DNA from: Microbacterium sp. XT11 | GTDB taxonomy: Bacteria; Actinomycetota; Actinomycetes; Actinomycetales; Microbacteriaceae | Direction: 5' to 3' | NCBI RefSeq assembly: GCF_001513675.1 | Contig: NZ_CP013859.1 | Span: forward strand, 63,081-127,080 | Length of the DNA: 64,000 nucleotides | Shown: piece by piece, positions 16,956 through 25,121 of the stretch | Layout: every line of letters begins with the position of its first letter | Position numbering within the stretch: the stretch's first letter is position 1 | Position numbers and translations under genes: made by a program | The notes under the pieces: model-generated | Database searches by the model: none | What the model was told of the DNA's origin: nothing | The model's input: only the letters and a program-made list of their open reading frames with translations

Positions 16956-17844
16956 TTTTCCGTCCGCTGCTCCCAGGGTCGCGCCCGTACCTCAGCCCTG
17001 GGCAAGAGGGCGACATGCAGTCGGTGGATGCGGCGCAGCGCGCGGCCGATGCTCTGGGACCGGACTACCTGCGCTGGTCGCGTCTCGGAATGGGAATGCT
17101 GGGCTTCTTCGGCGCCCTCATCGGCGCATCCGGCCCCGGAATGATCGTCGACGCCATCTCGTCCGGACAGCCGCCGGTGGTGCTCGGTTTCGCCGTGATC
17201 GTGGGCCTGCTTCTCGCGGTGGTGCCCCCTTCCTCGCGGAGGCGGCCGAGGGAGATCCACACCCTCCCGGAGACCCGATCCGCCAACTGCGCCGCGACTA
17301 CGACCGCGTGTCGCGCGTCGGGATGGGGGCCCTCGCCATCCTCGTACTCGTCCCGTTCGGACTGATCGCGGCAGCCGGCGTACCGTTCACGGGCCATCAG
17401 CTGACACCGTTCGACATCGTCATGGCCGTGATCGGGGCGGCCTCGCTGATCACCGGCCTGTGGATCCTGATCCAGTTGCACAGAAGCGGCCGCCAGATCC
17501 TCGTCGTGCTCTCGCGCCGCCTCCGAGACCCTTACCGCACCGGCGCGCTGCTACGCATCGCCGCCGGCTGGGTGAACGCGCGCACGGTGAACTTCGAGCC
17601 TCCCGTCCTCACCCGCATCATCACCTCCTCGCTCCTGGGCGTCACCGGCCTCATCGGGCTCGGCATCATCGCGTTCCCGGGATTCGCCCAAGCGCCTTCG
17701 CTCTGCACCGCGATCGTGCTCTGGGGCGCGGCCTGCCTGCTCACTGCGGCCGGGCAGATGGGCGGCGTCATGCATCTGGTCTCCGGCGTGGCCGAGCAGG
17801 ATCCGCTCTGGGTGCGTATCCGCGATTGGTTCCGCCGATCCTGA
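16952..17844 (+). pseudogene. Truncated second copy joined out of frame to a third copy of the membrane protein
   Basis: From the ATG at 16952 (MIFRPLLPGSRPYLSP) 90 residues match copy 1 up to the second helix (FAVIVGLLLAVV). At about 17225 the similarity continues in another frame with PFLAEAAEGDPHPPGDPIRQLRRDYDR and then all four helices to 17844 (VRIRDWFRRS), matching copy 1 from about residue 12 to its end. No start codon with a ribosome site opens the second frame. I read this as a deletion that fused two tandem copies with a frameshift. A sequencing error restoring a fused six-helix protein is the alternative. Confidence 0.6.
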
Positions 17845-17900
17845 GCGCACCGGCGGCGTGTGCGGAGGCGGATGCCCGAGGTCAGGGGTAGCCTCGTGAG

Positions 17901-18581
17901 GTGACCCCGGAACTGCAAGCGCGAATCGTCGCGGACTCCCGCGATAGGGTCGCGTGGATGCGGGCGCGCTCGCGCGGGATCACCGCCACCGACGTCGCCG
18001 GACTCACCAGCGCTGCGTCGATCGCTCGCGCGGCAGACGCCAAGCTCGGCGGCGGACCGCGGTTCGGCGGGAACGCGTACACCGAGCACGGGCGCCGGCG
18101 CGAACCGGAGATCGCCGCCTGGGTCGCCGCAACTCACGGGATCATGCCGTCGTCCGCGCTGTTCCGGGCCGAGGTCGAGCACCGTCATCTCGCCACCCCC
18201 GACGGCATCGCGGTCGACGCCGGCGGACGCATCAGCCTCGCCGAGATCAAGACGACGAACAAGCCGTTCCGCGGCATCCCCCGCCCGTACCTGCGGCAGG
18301 TGTGGTGGCAGCAGCACGTGCTCGGCGCCGAACGCACCCTGTTCGTCTGGGAGGAGCACGTCGACTTCGCTCCCGTGCACGACGAGCCCCGGTGCGTGTG
18401 GATCGACCGCGACGAGCGCGAGATCGCCAAGCTGGTGTCTCTGGCCACCGACCTCATCGACGAGCTGTACCGCCGCACGACCGGCAAGCCCGTGCCCGGT
18501 CGGGTGACGGATGCCGTGGCCAGCCGCCGCGAGCAGCTCCGCGAGCGCGACGCCTTCCGCGCGCTGGCCCTCGCCGACTGA
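17901..18581 (+). CDS. YqaJ-like nuclease (phage recombinase exonuclease family)
   Basis: A 226-residue protein of the PD-(D/E)XK superfamily, YqaJ type. Motifs in order: GITATDVAGL (about residue 27), EHGRRREPEIAAW, ATPDGI with the metal-binding Asp, AEIKTT with the catalytic E-x-K (about residue 114), and QVWWQQHVLGAERTLFVWEEH. In phages these are 5'-3' exonucleases paired with an annealase; none is adjacent here. GTG start. Neighbours show no prophage genes, so it is a chromosomal stand-alone copy. Confidence 0.85.
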   Translation: MTPELQARIVADSRDRVAWMRARSRGITATDVAGLTSAASIARAADAKLGGGPRFGGNAYTEHGRRREPEIAAWVAATHGIMPSSALFRAEVEHRHLATPDGIAVDAGGRISLAEIKTTNKPFRGIPRPYLRQVWWQQHVLGAERTLFVWEEHVDFAPVHDEPRCVWIDRDEREIAKLVSLATDLIDELYRRTTGKPVPGRVTDAVASRREQLRERDAFRALALAD

Positions 18582-18629
18582 CCGTCGACCGGAACACCGC
18601 CGCGCGCATCGAACGCTTCTGATATCCGA

Positions 18630-19241
18630 TCAATAGCTCCGCAGCGTGGAGAGCGTGCACTGCGGGTTGGAGCCGGCGAGGCCGATCGAGGCGGTCGCGA
18701 CCAGCCAGTCCGAGCGCCACCGGTTGTCGGGAGACGGTGCGGGCGTCACGGGACCGGGGTACACGAACCGGATGCCGAAGCTCTTCGAGCCCCCGAGGAG
18801 CCCGCTGAGCAGCGCACCGCTGATAACGGTCGTGTAGGCGCTCTCGCTGCCGGTCGTCGAGGTGCCTCCGAGCAGCGGATCGAGGAGCGACGGAAGCAGC
18901 CCTCCGGTGATCTGGGCATACTCCGCACTGGAGGCCGAGTACCCCGAGACTCCCGCCGGGACGCGCCAGTAGATGGTCACCGTGGGGTTGAGCCCGAGCG
19001 CCCCGCCGCTGGCCACGCATCCCGGGGTGTTCCACGTCACCGGTTCCGGCACGTTCAGCGCTGTGACGGCCGCCGTCGCCAGCTCCTGGTCGACCCAGGC
19101 CGCCTCAGTCTGCTGCGGTGGCGGTACGGTGGCGACGGCGAGGATCACAGCGGCACCGAGGACAGCGGCCGGTCTCCGCCGTGCTCCCCGCGCCCCGCGG
19201 CCCCTTCCCGCTCTGCCGGAGCGCAGCCACGATGCCGTCAC
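18630..19241 (-). CDS. SipW-dependent secreted protein, cargo 3
   Basis: A 203-residue exported protein. After an Arg-rich N-terminus and a hydrophobic stretch (AAVLGAAVILAVATV) comes AAWVDQELATAAVTALNV, the alternate signal-peptide signature handled by SipW-type peptidases. The mature part is Ser/Thr/Gly-rich and probably beta-structured, with VTIYWRVPAG and FGIRFVYPGP. Two Cys could form a disulfide. GTG start at 19241 overlaps the upstream stop (GTGA). Last gene of the SipW operon. Confidence 0.75.
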   Translation of the reverse strand: MTASWLRSGRAGRGRGARGARRRPAAVLGAAVILAVATVPPPQQTEAAWVDQELATAAVTALNVPEPVTWNTPGCVASGGALGLNPTVTIYWRVPAGVSGYSASSAEYAQITGGLLPSLLDPLLGGTSTTGSESAYTTVISGALLSGLLGGSKSFGIRFVYPGPVTPAPSPDNRWRSDWLVATASIGLAGSNPQCTLSTLRSY

Positions 19242-19885
19242 GGCCCCTCACCGCCTCGGTCGCCGCTGCGCTCCCGGCGCCCTCGCGCGCGGCCGACCGC
19301 AAGCGCCGCGCCGGCCACGACGAGGATCGCCCCGCCGGCAAGGATCCACGGCACCACAGGCGACATACCGGTCGTCGCGAGCCCTCCCCTCGGCCCGACG
19401 GAAGCGCTGTCCCCCTCCCCCCGCGCATGGAACCGGATGCTGGTGGAACCGCTGTGCTCCCCTGCGGCGAGAGCCACGCTCATGCGCACGTACGCGACAT
19501 CCGTGTCAGCCATGCTCGTGAGCTCGGTCTGCAGACCGTCGCGCGGCACCTCCCACGCTGTCCGCAGCGCCTTCTCGCCGCGCGGGCACCCGTCGTCTTC
19601 CCACTCCTGTGCGCACAGTGCGACGTCCACCTCGAGCCGCGCGTCTCCCGTGGCGCTGACGCCGAGCACGATGCGGCCGGGGTCCGGGGCGTCGGCGCTC
19701 ACCGTGACGTCCCACCGGACGGCGCGGCCCGACGACAGCGACGATGCCGCATCCCAGTCGGCCACGGAGACGAGCCGGATCACGCGTCCGTGCACCACCT
19801 GCGTGGTCGGCGCAGCCCATGCCGGGGCAGCGATGCCGGCCAGCGCCAGCGCCGCGATGAGCCCCGCGAGGACCCTCGCCCTCAT
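19238..19885 (-). CDS. LAxTG-anchored surface protein of the SipW operon
   Basis: A 215-residue protein with a Sec signal peptide ending AWA-AP (about residue 24). A beta-rich ectodomain follows (GRIVLGVSATGDARLEVDVA), with the Cys residues of LCAQEWEDDGC possibly bridged. The C-terminus has LATTG, a hydrophobic helix (VVPWILAGGAILVVAGAALAV) and an Arg-rich tail. That order is a cell-wall sorting signal of the LAxTG class used by class E sortases in actinobacteria; no sortase gene is in the window. ATG at 19885 overlaps the sipW stop. It may be the wall anchor or cap of the fibre proteins. Confidence 0.78.
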   Translation of the reverse strand: MRARVLAGLIAALALAGIAAPAWAAPTTQVVHGRVIRLVSVADWDAASSLSSGRAVRWDVTVSADAPDPGRIVLGVSATGDARLEVDVALCAQEWEDDGCPRGEKALRTAWEVPRDGLQTELTSMADTDVAYVRMSVALAAGEHSGSTSIRFHARGEGDSASVGPRGGLATTGMSPVVPWILAGGAILVVAGAALAVGRARGRRERSGDRGGEGP

Positions 19886-20481
19886 CGGCGCCGGTCCCTT
19901 CGCAGCGGTCCCGCCGTGACGAGCGCGGGATGCGCTCCCTCCGCCCCACCCGCGGCATCCGCGCGCCGCCGCTCCTCCTCGCGCGGCCAGAACGCCCACA
20001 CCACGAGCAGCGACGCGCCCACCGTGAGAGCGCCGAGCACCCACGGTTCCCCGAACCACACGATCACGTGCGCGAGCCCGGGAGCCGACGCCCGGACGAT
20101 GCGGACCTCGCTCACGGTGTACGGGGCAGGATCGGCCACGTCGTTCGCGTCGCCTTTCATGGTGATGACCCTGGCACCGTCGACGGGGCCCGCCGCGACC
20201 GACGTCACCCTGTGCGTGATGGGAAGCGCATCCGGCCTGGCCACGGTGACGACGTCGCCGACCGCCACCTCCGATGCGGGGATGCGCTGCACGAGAGCGA
20301 CGGATCCGGCCGGAATGGTGGGCGACATGGACCCGGTCTTGAACATGATCAGCGAGTATCCGCCCGCGTACGCCATCACGACGAGCGCGATGCAGACGGC
20401 TCCGGCGAGCGCGGCGAGGGTGAGCAGAAGCTCTCTCGCGCCGCGCCCGGCGATCCGGATGCTGCGTGCGACGGTGTTCAT
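19882..20481 (-). CDS. sipW: Signal peptidase I, SipW (ER) type
   Basis: A 199-residue membrane peptidase. A hydrophobic helix (residues 18-40) leads into FKTGSMSPTIPAGS with catalytic Ser51. PITHRV carries His90 where bacterial-type enzymes have Lys, which places it in the ER/SipW class with a Ser-His dyad. MKGDANDVAD is the conserved box E. A second membrane helix and an Arg-rich tail end the protein. It should cleave the AAWxD signal sequences of the three cargo proteins encoded around it. Confidence 0.9.
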   Translation of the reverse strand: MNTVARSIRIAGRGARELLLTLAALAGAVCIALVVMAYAGGYSLIMFKTGSMSPTIPAGSVALVQRIPASEVAVGDVVTVARPDALPITHRVTSVAAGPVDGARVITMKGDANDVADPAPYTVSEVRIVRASAPGLAHVIVWFGEPWVLGALTVGASLLVVWAFWPREEERRRADAAGGAEGAHPALVTAGPLRRDRRR

Positions 20482-20487
20482 GCGTCC

Positions 20488-21213
20488 TCAGCTCGTCGAT
20501 CCCGTGAACGTCCAGGTCGGCTTGAGGGACCCGCCCTGCGCCGTCCCCGTCGTGTCGCCGGGGAGGGTGAGCACCATGCAGTACGTCACGACGTTGGTCG
20601 CGACGCCCGTCTGCGCGTCGACGGTGAGCGTCGCAGGCGTGAGTGCTGGCAGGTTCTGGATGCCGTTCACGCTCACATCGGGCGCGGTGCCGGTCGTGCA
20701 GGCTGAGGCCGCGGCCTGAGCGCCGGCGACGGTCGAGGTGGTGACCTTCACCCCCAGCGTCAGCGCTCCCTGCAGGGCGACGTCGGCGGCAGCAGTGACC
20801 GTCGCGTCTGCGGCGTTCTTCACCGAGACCGCCGTGAGGTTCACGGTGCCGCCGAGGGTCCCTCCGGCCTTCACCTGAATCGCAGCGGCACGCACCTGCC
20901 CCGGGTACATCGCACCGGCGTCGAGCGGGACCACGAGGGTGTTCGCCGACGGCCCCGAAGCGGTGAACGCCGCCGTGCCGCCGACACGGGACACGATCGA
21001 GAACGACCCAGCCGTGACCGTCGAGGTCGCCAGCTCCTGATCGGTCCACGCCGCGATGGTGGCGGCCGCACCGACCCCCAGCACGAGTCCCCCTGCGAGG
21101 AGCGCGCGCAGGCGCCGGAGCGCACGCGCGCGTCGGAGGGAGCGGGCACGCCGCCTCGGCGGACGCAGGGTCCGGCGAGAGGAGACTACGGCTGCACCGA
21201 GGTCGCGTTCCAC
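20488..21213 (-). CDS. SipW-dependent TasA/CalY-like protein, cargo 2
   Basis: About 241 residues, start uncertain: GTG codons at 21219 and 21213 lie inside the 3' end of the upstream gene and none has a clear ribosome site. A very Arg-rich N-terminus is followed by LLAGGLVLGVGAAATIAAWTDQELATSTVTAGSFSI, the alternate signal type. The mature domain is beta-rich with VPLDAGAMYPGQVRAAAIQV, close in layout to TasA/camelysin (CalY) fibre subunits. It sits 6 bp upstream of sipW. Confidence 0.75.
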   Translation of the reverse strand: MERDLGAAVVSSRRTLRPPRRRARSLRRARALRRLRALLAGGLVLGVGAAATIAAWTDQELATSTVTAGSFSIVSRVGGTAAFTASGPSANTLVVPLDAGAMYPGQVRAAAIQVKAGGTLGGTVNLTAVSVKNAADATVTAAADVALQGALTLGVKVTTSTVAGAQAAASACTTGTAPDVSVNGIQNLPALTPATLTVDAQTGVATNVVTYCMVLTLPGDTTGTAQGGSLKPTWTFTGSTS

Positions 21214-21749
21214 TGCCACGTCACGGTCCCCGTATCGCCCTGCTGGATGCCGGTCGGCCCGCTCGCCGCCGTGACCCGGATGCAGAGATTGACATCGGTC
21301 CCCGGTGTCATGGTGGTGGGAACAGCCGTCCCGGCGGCGAACGCCGCGGCGTCGCATCCGAACGTCGCACCCGTGGAGACGACCGCATATGTGAGCTTGC
21401 CTGGCGTGGCGAAGGATCCGCTCCCCACCGGGGCGACCGACGCGAGCGCCGCGTCGTACGTGCCCCCGAGCCGCAGCGCATAGGGCGCGAACACCTCGTC
21501 GCCGGGACTGAGGTTGGTCGGAGCGAGCTCGAAGCTCAGCGACGCCGCCGAGTCCGAGGTCGCGTGATCGGTGAAGTCGATGCCGTTGCTCGACCCCGTG
21601 AACGAGAACTCCCCCGCAGTGAAGATGCCGTTCGCGAACTCCGAATCGTTCCACGCCGCGAGCGTCACCGCGGTCCCGACTCCGAGCACGAGCCCCCCCG
21701 CGAGCACCGCGAGCACCTTCCGCCGTCTTGCCTGTGTCGCCATTGCCAT
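21186..21749 (-). CDS. SipW-dependent TasA/CalY-like protein, cargo 1
   Basis: A 187-residue exported protein and the first gene of the SipW operon. The signal region reads RRRKVLAVLAGGLVLGVGTAVTLAAWNDSEFANGIFTAGEF, with the AAWND cleavage context. The mature part has LSPGDEVFAPYALRLGGTYDAALASV, a pattern of CalY-type subunits, and two Cys. ATG at 21749 or 21743, both after GAGGGGGA. An inverted repeat GGAATA-N4-TATTCC (21759-21774) lies just upstream and may be an operator. Confidence 0.82.
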   Translation of the reverse strand: MAMATQARRRKVLAVLAGGLVLGVGTAVTLAAWNDSEFANGIFTAGEFSFTGSSNGIDFTDHATSDSAASLSFELAPTNLSPGDEVFAPYALRLGGTYDAALASVAPVGSGSFATPGKLTYAVVSTGATFGCDAAAFAAGTAVPTTMTPGTDVNLCIRVTAASGPTGIQQGDTGTVTWQWNATSVQP

Positions 21750-21758
21750 TCCCCCTCA

Positions 21759-21774
21759 GGAATACCGATATTCC
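21759..21774. promoter_or_regulatory. Inverted repeat upstream of the SipW operon
   Basis: GGAATA and TATTCC separated by four bases, 10 bp before the first start codon. AT-rich for this region. Possible regulator site; no regulator gene is in the operon. Confidence 0.35.
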
Positions 21775-21917
21775 AGATGGATGCCGACACTGACCCGGGT
21801 CGAAATCCATCCGCGTCCCCACATCATCACGTGCCGGACCGACCCCCCACAAGCACGGGAACGAAACGCGTGTGGCCTCGCGCCTGAAACCCGGACGATT
21901 CCACGGCCCCGCCCCCG

Positions 21918-21967
21918 ATAGTTGACGAAACTCAACCATCGGCGTATAGTTGACGAAGTTCAACTAT
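21918..21967 (+). promoter_or_regulatory. Promoter overlapped by two MarR operators
   Basis: A promoter TTGACG (21922-21927)-N17-TATAGT (21945-21950) reads toward the MFS gene. Two near-identical sites cover it. ATAGTTGA-N6-TCAACTAT (21946-21967) is a perfect palindrome; ATAGTTGA-N6-TCAACCAT (21918-21939) has one mismatch. One site covers the -35, the other the -10 and start site. The regulator is most likely the MarR protein encoded at the end of the same transcript. Confidence 0.85.
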
Positions 21968-22024
21968 CTTGTGCGCGCCAGTGCTGTCGCAGCATCCGTC
22001 CTCCGACTTCCGAAAGGCGTCTCC

Positions 22025-23734
22025 ATGACCACGGACTCCCCTGCCCGGATGACGCATCGCCAGGTGCTCGAAGCCCTCACAGGCCTGCTCCTCGGCATGT
22101 TCGTCTCGATGATCGCCGGCACCGTCGTGTCGACCTCGATGCCCGTCATCGTGCACGACCTCGGCGGCGACCAGGCCGCGTACACCTGGGTCATCACCTC
22201 GACCCTGCTCACGACGGCGATCTCCACGCCGATCTGGGGCAAGCTCGCCGATCTGTTCAACCGCAAGCTTCTCATCCAGATCGCGCTGATCCTCTTCGTG
22301 CTCGCGACCGCCGCCGCGGGATTCGCGCAGGACACCACGATGCTCATCGCGTTCCGCGCGGTGCAGGGACTCGGCGCCGGCGGTCTCGCAGCGCTCAGCC
22401 AGGTCATCATGGCCGACATCATCAGCCCCCGCGAGCGCGGTCGGTACATGGGCCTGTTCGGCGCCGTCATGGCCGTCGCCACGGTCGGCGGACCGCTGCT
22501 CGGCGGCTGGATCACCGACACGATCAATTGGCGCTGGAACTTCTTCGTCGCGCTCCCGTTCGCGGTCGCCGCGCTCATCATCCTGCAGAAGACCCTGCAC
22601 GTCTCGACCGAGCGCAGGCGCAAGGTGTCGATCGACTACGTCGGCATCGTGCTGCTGTCGGCCGCCGTCTCGCTGCTGCTGATCTGGGTGACCAACGCGG
22701 GCACGAACTTCGACTGGTGGAGCACAGAGACCGTCCTCATGGTCGGCGGCGCACTGGTCGCGACAATCGTGTTCATCGTCGTCGAGCTCCGCGTCCGCGA
22801 GCCGCTCATCCCGCTCACGCTGTTCCGCGGTCGCACGTTCACCCTCTCGGTGCTCGCCTCGATCTCGATCGGCGTCGCGATGTTCGGCACCTCGGTCTAC
22901 CTCGCCCAGTACATGCAGCTCTCGCGCGGCGCGTCGCCGACGGATGCCGGCCTCATGACGCTGCCGATGATGGCCGGCCTGCTCATCGCGTCGATGGTGG
23001 TCGGACAGCTCGTCACCCGCTTCGGGAAGTGGAAGCCCTACCTGATCCTCGGCTCCGTGCTGCTCATCGCCGGCTCGGCGCTGCTGTCGACCCTGCACTA
23101 CGACACGAACTTCGCGCTCGTCTCGGTGTACATGTTCCTCACCGGCGCCGGCGTCGGCATGACGATGCAGAACCTCGTGCTCATCGTGCAGAACGTCGCC
23201 AAGCCGGCCGAGATGGGCGTCGCGAGCTCCGGCGTGACCTTCTTCCGCAGCCTGGGCGGCACGATCGGCGTCTCGGTCATGGGCGCCCTGCTCGCGAACA
23301 AGATCACCGACCTGTTCACGACCGGCAAGGACGACCTGATGGCCGCGATCGCCAAGACCGGCGACAAGGCCCAGGAGGTCGCGGCGCAGCTCTCCAGCGG
23401 CACGCTCCCCGAGGTGCGCCTGCTCCCCGAGCCCGTGCGCTCACTGGTCGAGGACTTCTACGCACAGGCGATCTCGCACTCCTTCCTCATCGGTGTCCCG
23501 CTCGCTGTGCTCAGCCTCGTCGCGATCCTGTTCATCCCGAACGCTCCGCTCACGCGCATGACGACGAGCGAGCGGGCGAAGGCCGCGCAGTCGGCTCCCG
23601 CCGAGCACCGACCGGCGGAGGACGCCGCCGAGGTCGCGATCGCCGACGCCGAAGCCCTCGCGGGGGCGCCGACCGGTACAGTACAGGTCGTGTCACACCG
23701 CACTCGCGAAACAGCATCCGATGGCGACCTCTGA
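22025..23734 (+). CDS. DHA2-family MFS multidrug exporter
   Basis: A 569-residue, 14-helix drug:H+ antiporter. Motif A is GKLADLFNRKLLI; motif C-like GAVMAVATVGGPLLGGWI; the first helix has GMFVSMIAGTVVSTSMPVI as in EmrB/LfrA relatives. A 50-residue Glu/Ala-rich cytoplasmic tail ends the protein. ATG at 22025. Its last 14 bases overlap the MarR gene, and the promoter is covered by two MarR-type operators, so it is probably derepressed by the compounds it exports. Confidence 0.93.
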   Translation: MTTDSPARMTHRQVLEALTGLLLGMFVSMIAGTVVSTSMPVIVHDLGGDQAAYTWVITSTLLTTAISTPIWGKLADLFNRKLLIQIALILFVLATAAAGFAQDTTMLIAFRAVQGLGAGGLAALSQVIMADIISPRERGRYMGLFGAVMAVATVGGPLLGGWITDTINWRWNFFVALPFAVAALIILQKTLHVSTERRRKVSIDYVGIVLLSAAVSLLLIWVTNAGTNFDWWSTETVLMVGGALVATIVFIVVELRVREPLIPLTLFRGRTFTLSVLASISIGVAMFGTSVYLAQYMQLSRGASPTDAGLMTLPMMAGLLIASMVVGQLVTRFGKWKPYLILGSVLLIAGSALLSTLHYDTNFALVSVYMFLTGAGVGMTMQNLVLIVQNVAKPAEMGVASSGVTFFRSLGGTIGVSVMGALLANKITDLFTTGKDDLMAAIAKTGDKAQEVAAQLSSGTLPEVRLLPEPVRSLVEDFYAQAISHSFLIGVPLAVLSLVAILFIPNAPLTRMTTSERAKAAQSAPAEHRPAEDAAEVAIADAEALAGAPTGTVQVVSHRTRETASDGDL

Positions 23735-24185
23735 GACCCCCGACGCGCGGGCCGAATCGGTCCGCGCCCTCGAGGCGGAGTTCAGTGAACTTCTCACGCA
23801 CTTCCGCCGGCTCATCATGGAGAACGCCAACCGCGTCAGCCCCGGCATGCTGCCGGGCGCCTACAAGACGCTCACGACGATCGCGCGGTGCGAGCAGGTG
23901 ACGGTGTCGGCGCTGGCGGAGCGGATGCTGACCGACAAGGGTCAGGTCAGCCGGATGGTCCGCGAGTTGGAGGGCCTGGGGCTCATCGAGCGTTCGACCG
24001 ACCCGGCAGACGGCCGGTCCTTCATCCTTCGGCTCACTCCTCTGGGCAAGGAGCGCCTCGCCGAGGCCCGCCTTCCCCAGGAGGGCCTGCTCATGAAGAC
24101 GCTCGCCGACTGGAGCATCGCCGACATCGACAGCCTCACGCGGCTGCTGCATGCGCTCGCGTCAGGCGCCACGCCCAGTCATTAG
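23721..24185 (+). CDS. MarR-family transcriptional regulator
   Basis: A 154-residue winged-helix repressor. The recognition region is VTVSALAERMLTDKGQVSRMVRELEGLGLIER and the wing has DPADGRSFILRLTPLG. Helices at both ends form the dimer interface. It is encoded in the same transcript as the DHA2 exporter, overlapping it by 14 bp, and converges on the LysR gene with a 4-bp overlap. Expected to bind the ATAGTTGA palindromes upstream of the exporter and so control itself. Confidence 0.93.
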   Translation: MATSETPDARAESVRALEAEFSELLTHFRRLIMENANRVSPGMLPGAYKTLTTIARCEQVTVSALAERMLTDKGQVSRMVRELEGLGLIERSTDPADGRSFILRLTPLGKERLAEARLPQEGLLMKTLADWSIADIDSLTRLLHALASGATPSH

Positions 24186-25051
24186 CCGAGCACCCGCGAA
24201 GCCTCGTCCGCGATCTCGCGCGCGATGGTGTCGAGCAGCCGCGAGCGCAGGTTCCACTGCTGCCAGTACAGCCGGACCCGCAGCGTCGGCCCGCCCAACG
24301 GCACGAGAGACCCGGACTCCTGCAGCACCGGAACCATGCCCCACCCGAGTCCGAGGTGCACGGCCAGCGCGTAGTCGTACGACGCGGGGACGTAGTGCCG
24401 CGGCACCCCGTGCGGGGCCACTCCCATCGCGCGGAGCCACTCGTGCTGCAGCGTGTCGCGCCGGTCGAAGTCGACGAACGGCGCCTCGGCGAGCGCGTCG
24501 GTCGTCACGCCACCGGCGAACCATCGCTCGGCGTACGCGGGTTCTGCCATCGCCCGGTACTCCAGCACGCCGAGGGACGACACGGTGCATCCGGCGACGG
24601 GGTCGGCCTCGCTGGTGACCGCGGCCATCACGGTGCCCGACTCGAGCAGCCGCGCCGTGAAGTTCTGGTCGTCGCGGTGGAGGTCGACGTCGATGTCGTG
24701 TGCGGCGGAGAGACGGGCCAGGGGTGGCAGGAACCATGTCGCCATCGAGTCCGCGTTGACGGCGAGGGGGATGCTGATGCGCGCCCCTCCGCCGTCGAGC
24801 CCGAGCCCGGCCATGGCGTCGTGCTCGAGCAGCGCGACCTGCCGCGCGAGCCGTACGACGGCCTCGCCCGCCTCGGTCAACCGCGCCGGCTTGGAGCGCA
24901 CGACGAGCACGCGACCGAGCTGCTGCTCCAGCGTCTTGAGGCGCTGACTGACCGCGGACGGCGTGATACGCAGCCGCCGCGACGCCGCGTCGAGAGTGCC
25001 CTCGTCCGCCACCGCGGCGACGGTGGCCGCGAGCTCCAGGTCGATATTCAC
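24182..25051 (-). CDS. lysG: LysR-type regulator of the ArgP/LysG group
   Basis: A 289-residue LysR-type activator. The N-terminal helix-turn-helix is LELAATVAAVADEGTLDAASRRLRITPSAVSQRL in outline (residues 5-40), and the effector domain has SIPLAVNADSMATWFLPPLARL, the ArgP/LysG signature. It is divergent from lysE across 70 bp. In Corynebacterium LysG activates lysE when Lys, Arg or His accumulate; the same role is inferred. Confidence 0.9.
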   Translation of the reverse strand: MNIDLELAATVAAVADEGTLDAASRRLRITPSAVSQRLKTLEQQLGRVLVVRSKPARLTEAGEAVVRLARQVALLEHDAMAGLGLDGGGARISIPLAVNADSMATWFLPPLARLSAAHDIDVDLHRDDQNFTARLLESGTVMAAVTSEADPVAGCTVSSLGVLEYRAMAEPAYAERWFAGGVTTDALAEAPFVDFDRRDTLQHEWLRAMGVAPHGVPRHYVPASYDYALAVHLGLGWGMVPVLQESGSLVPLGGPTLRVRLYWQQWNLRSRLLDTIAREIADEASRVLG

Positions 25052-25121
25052 ATAAGCCAGGCTAATACCACGAAAGAAATCTTCGCTGGATCTGCATCTG
25101 CGTCGTGCCTAGCGTGGAGAC

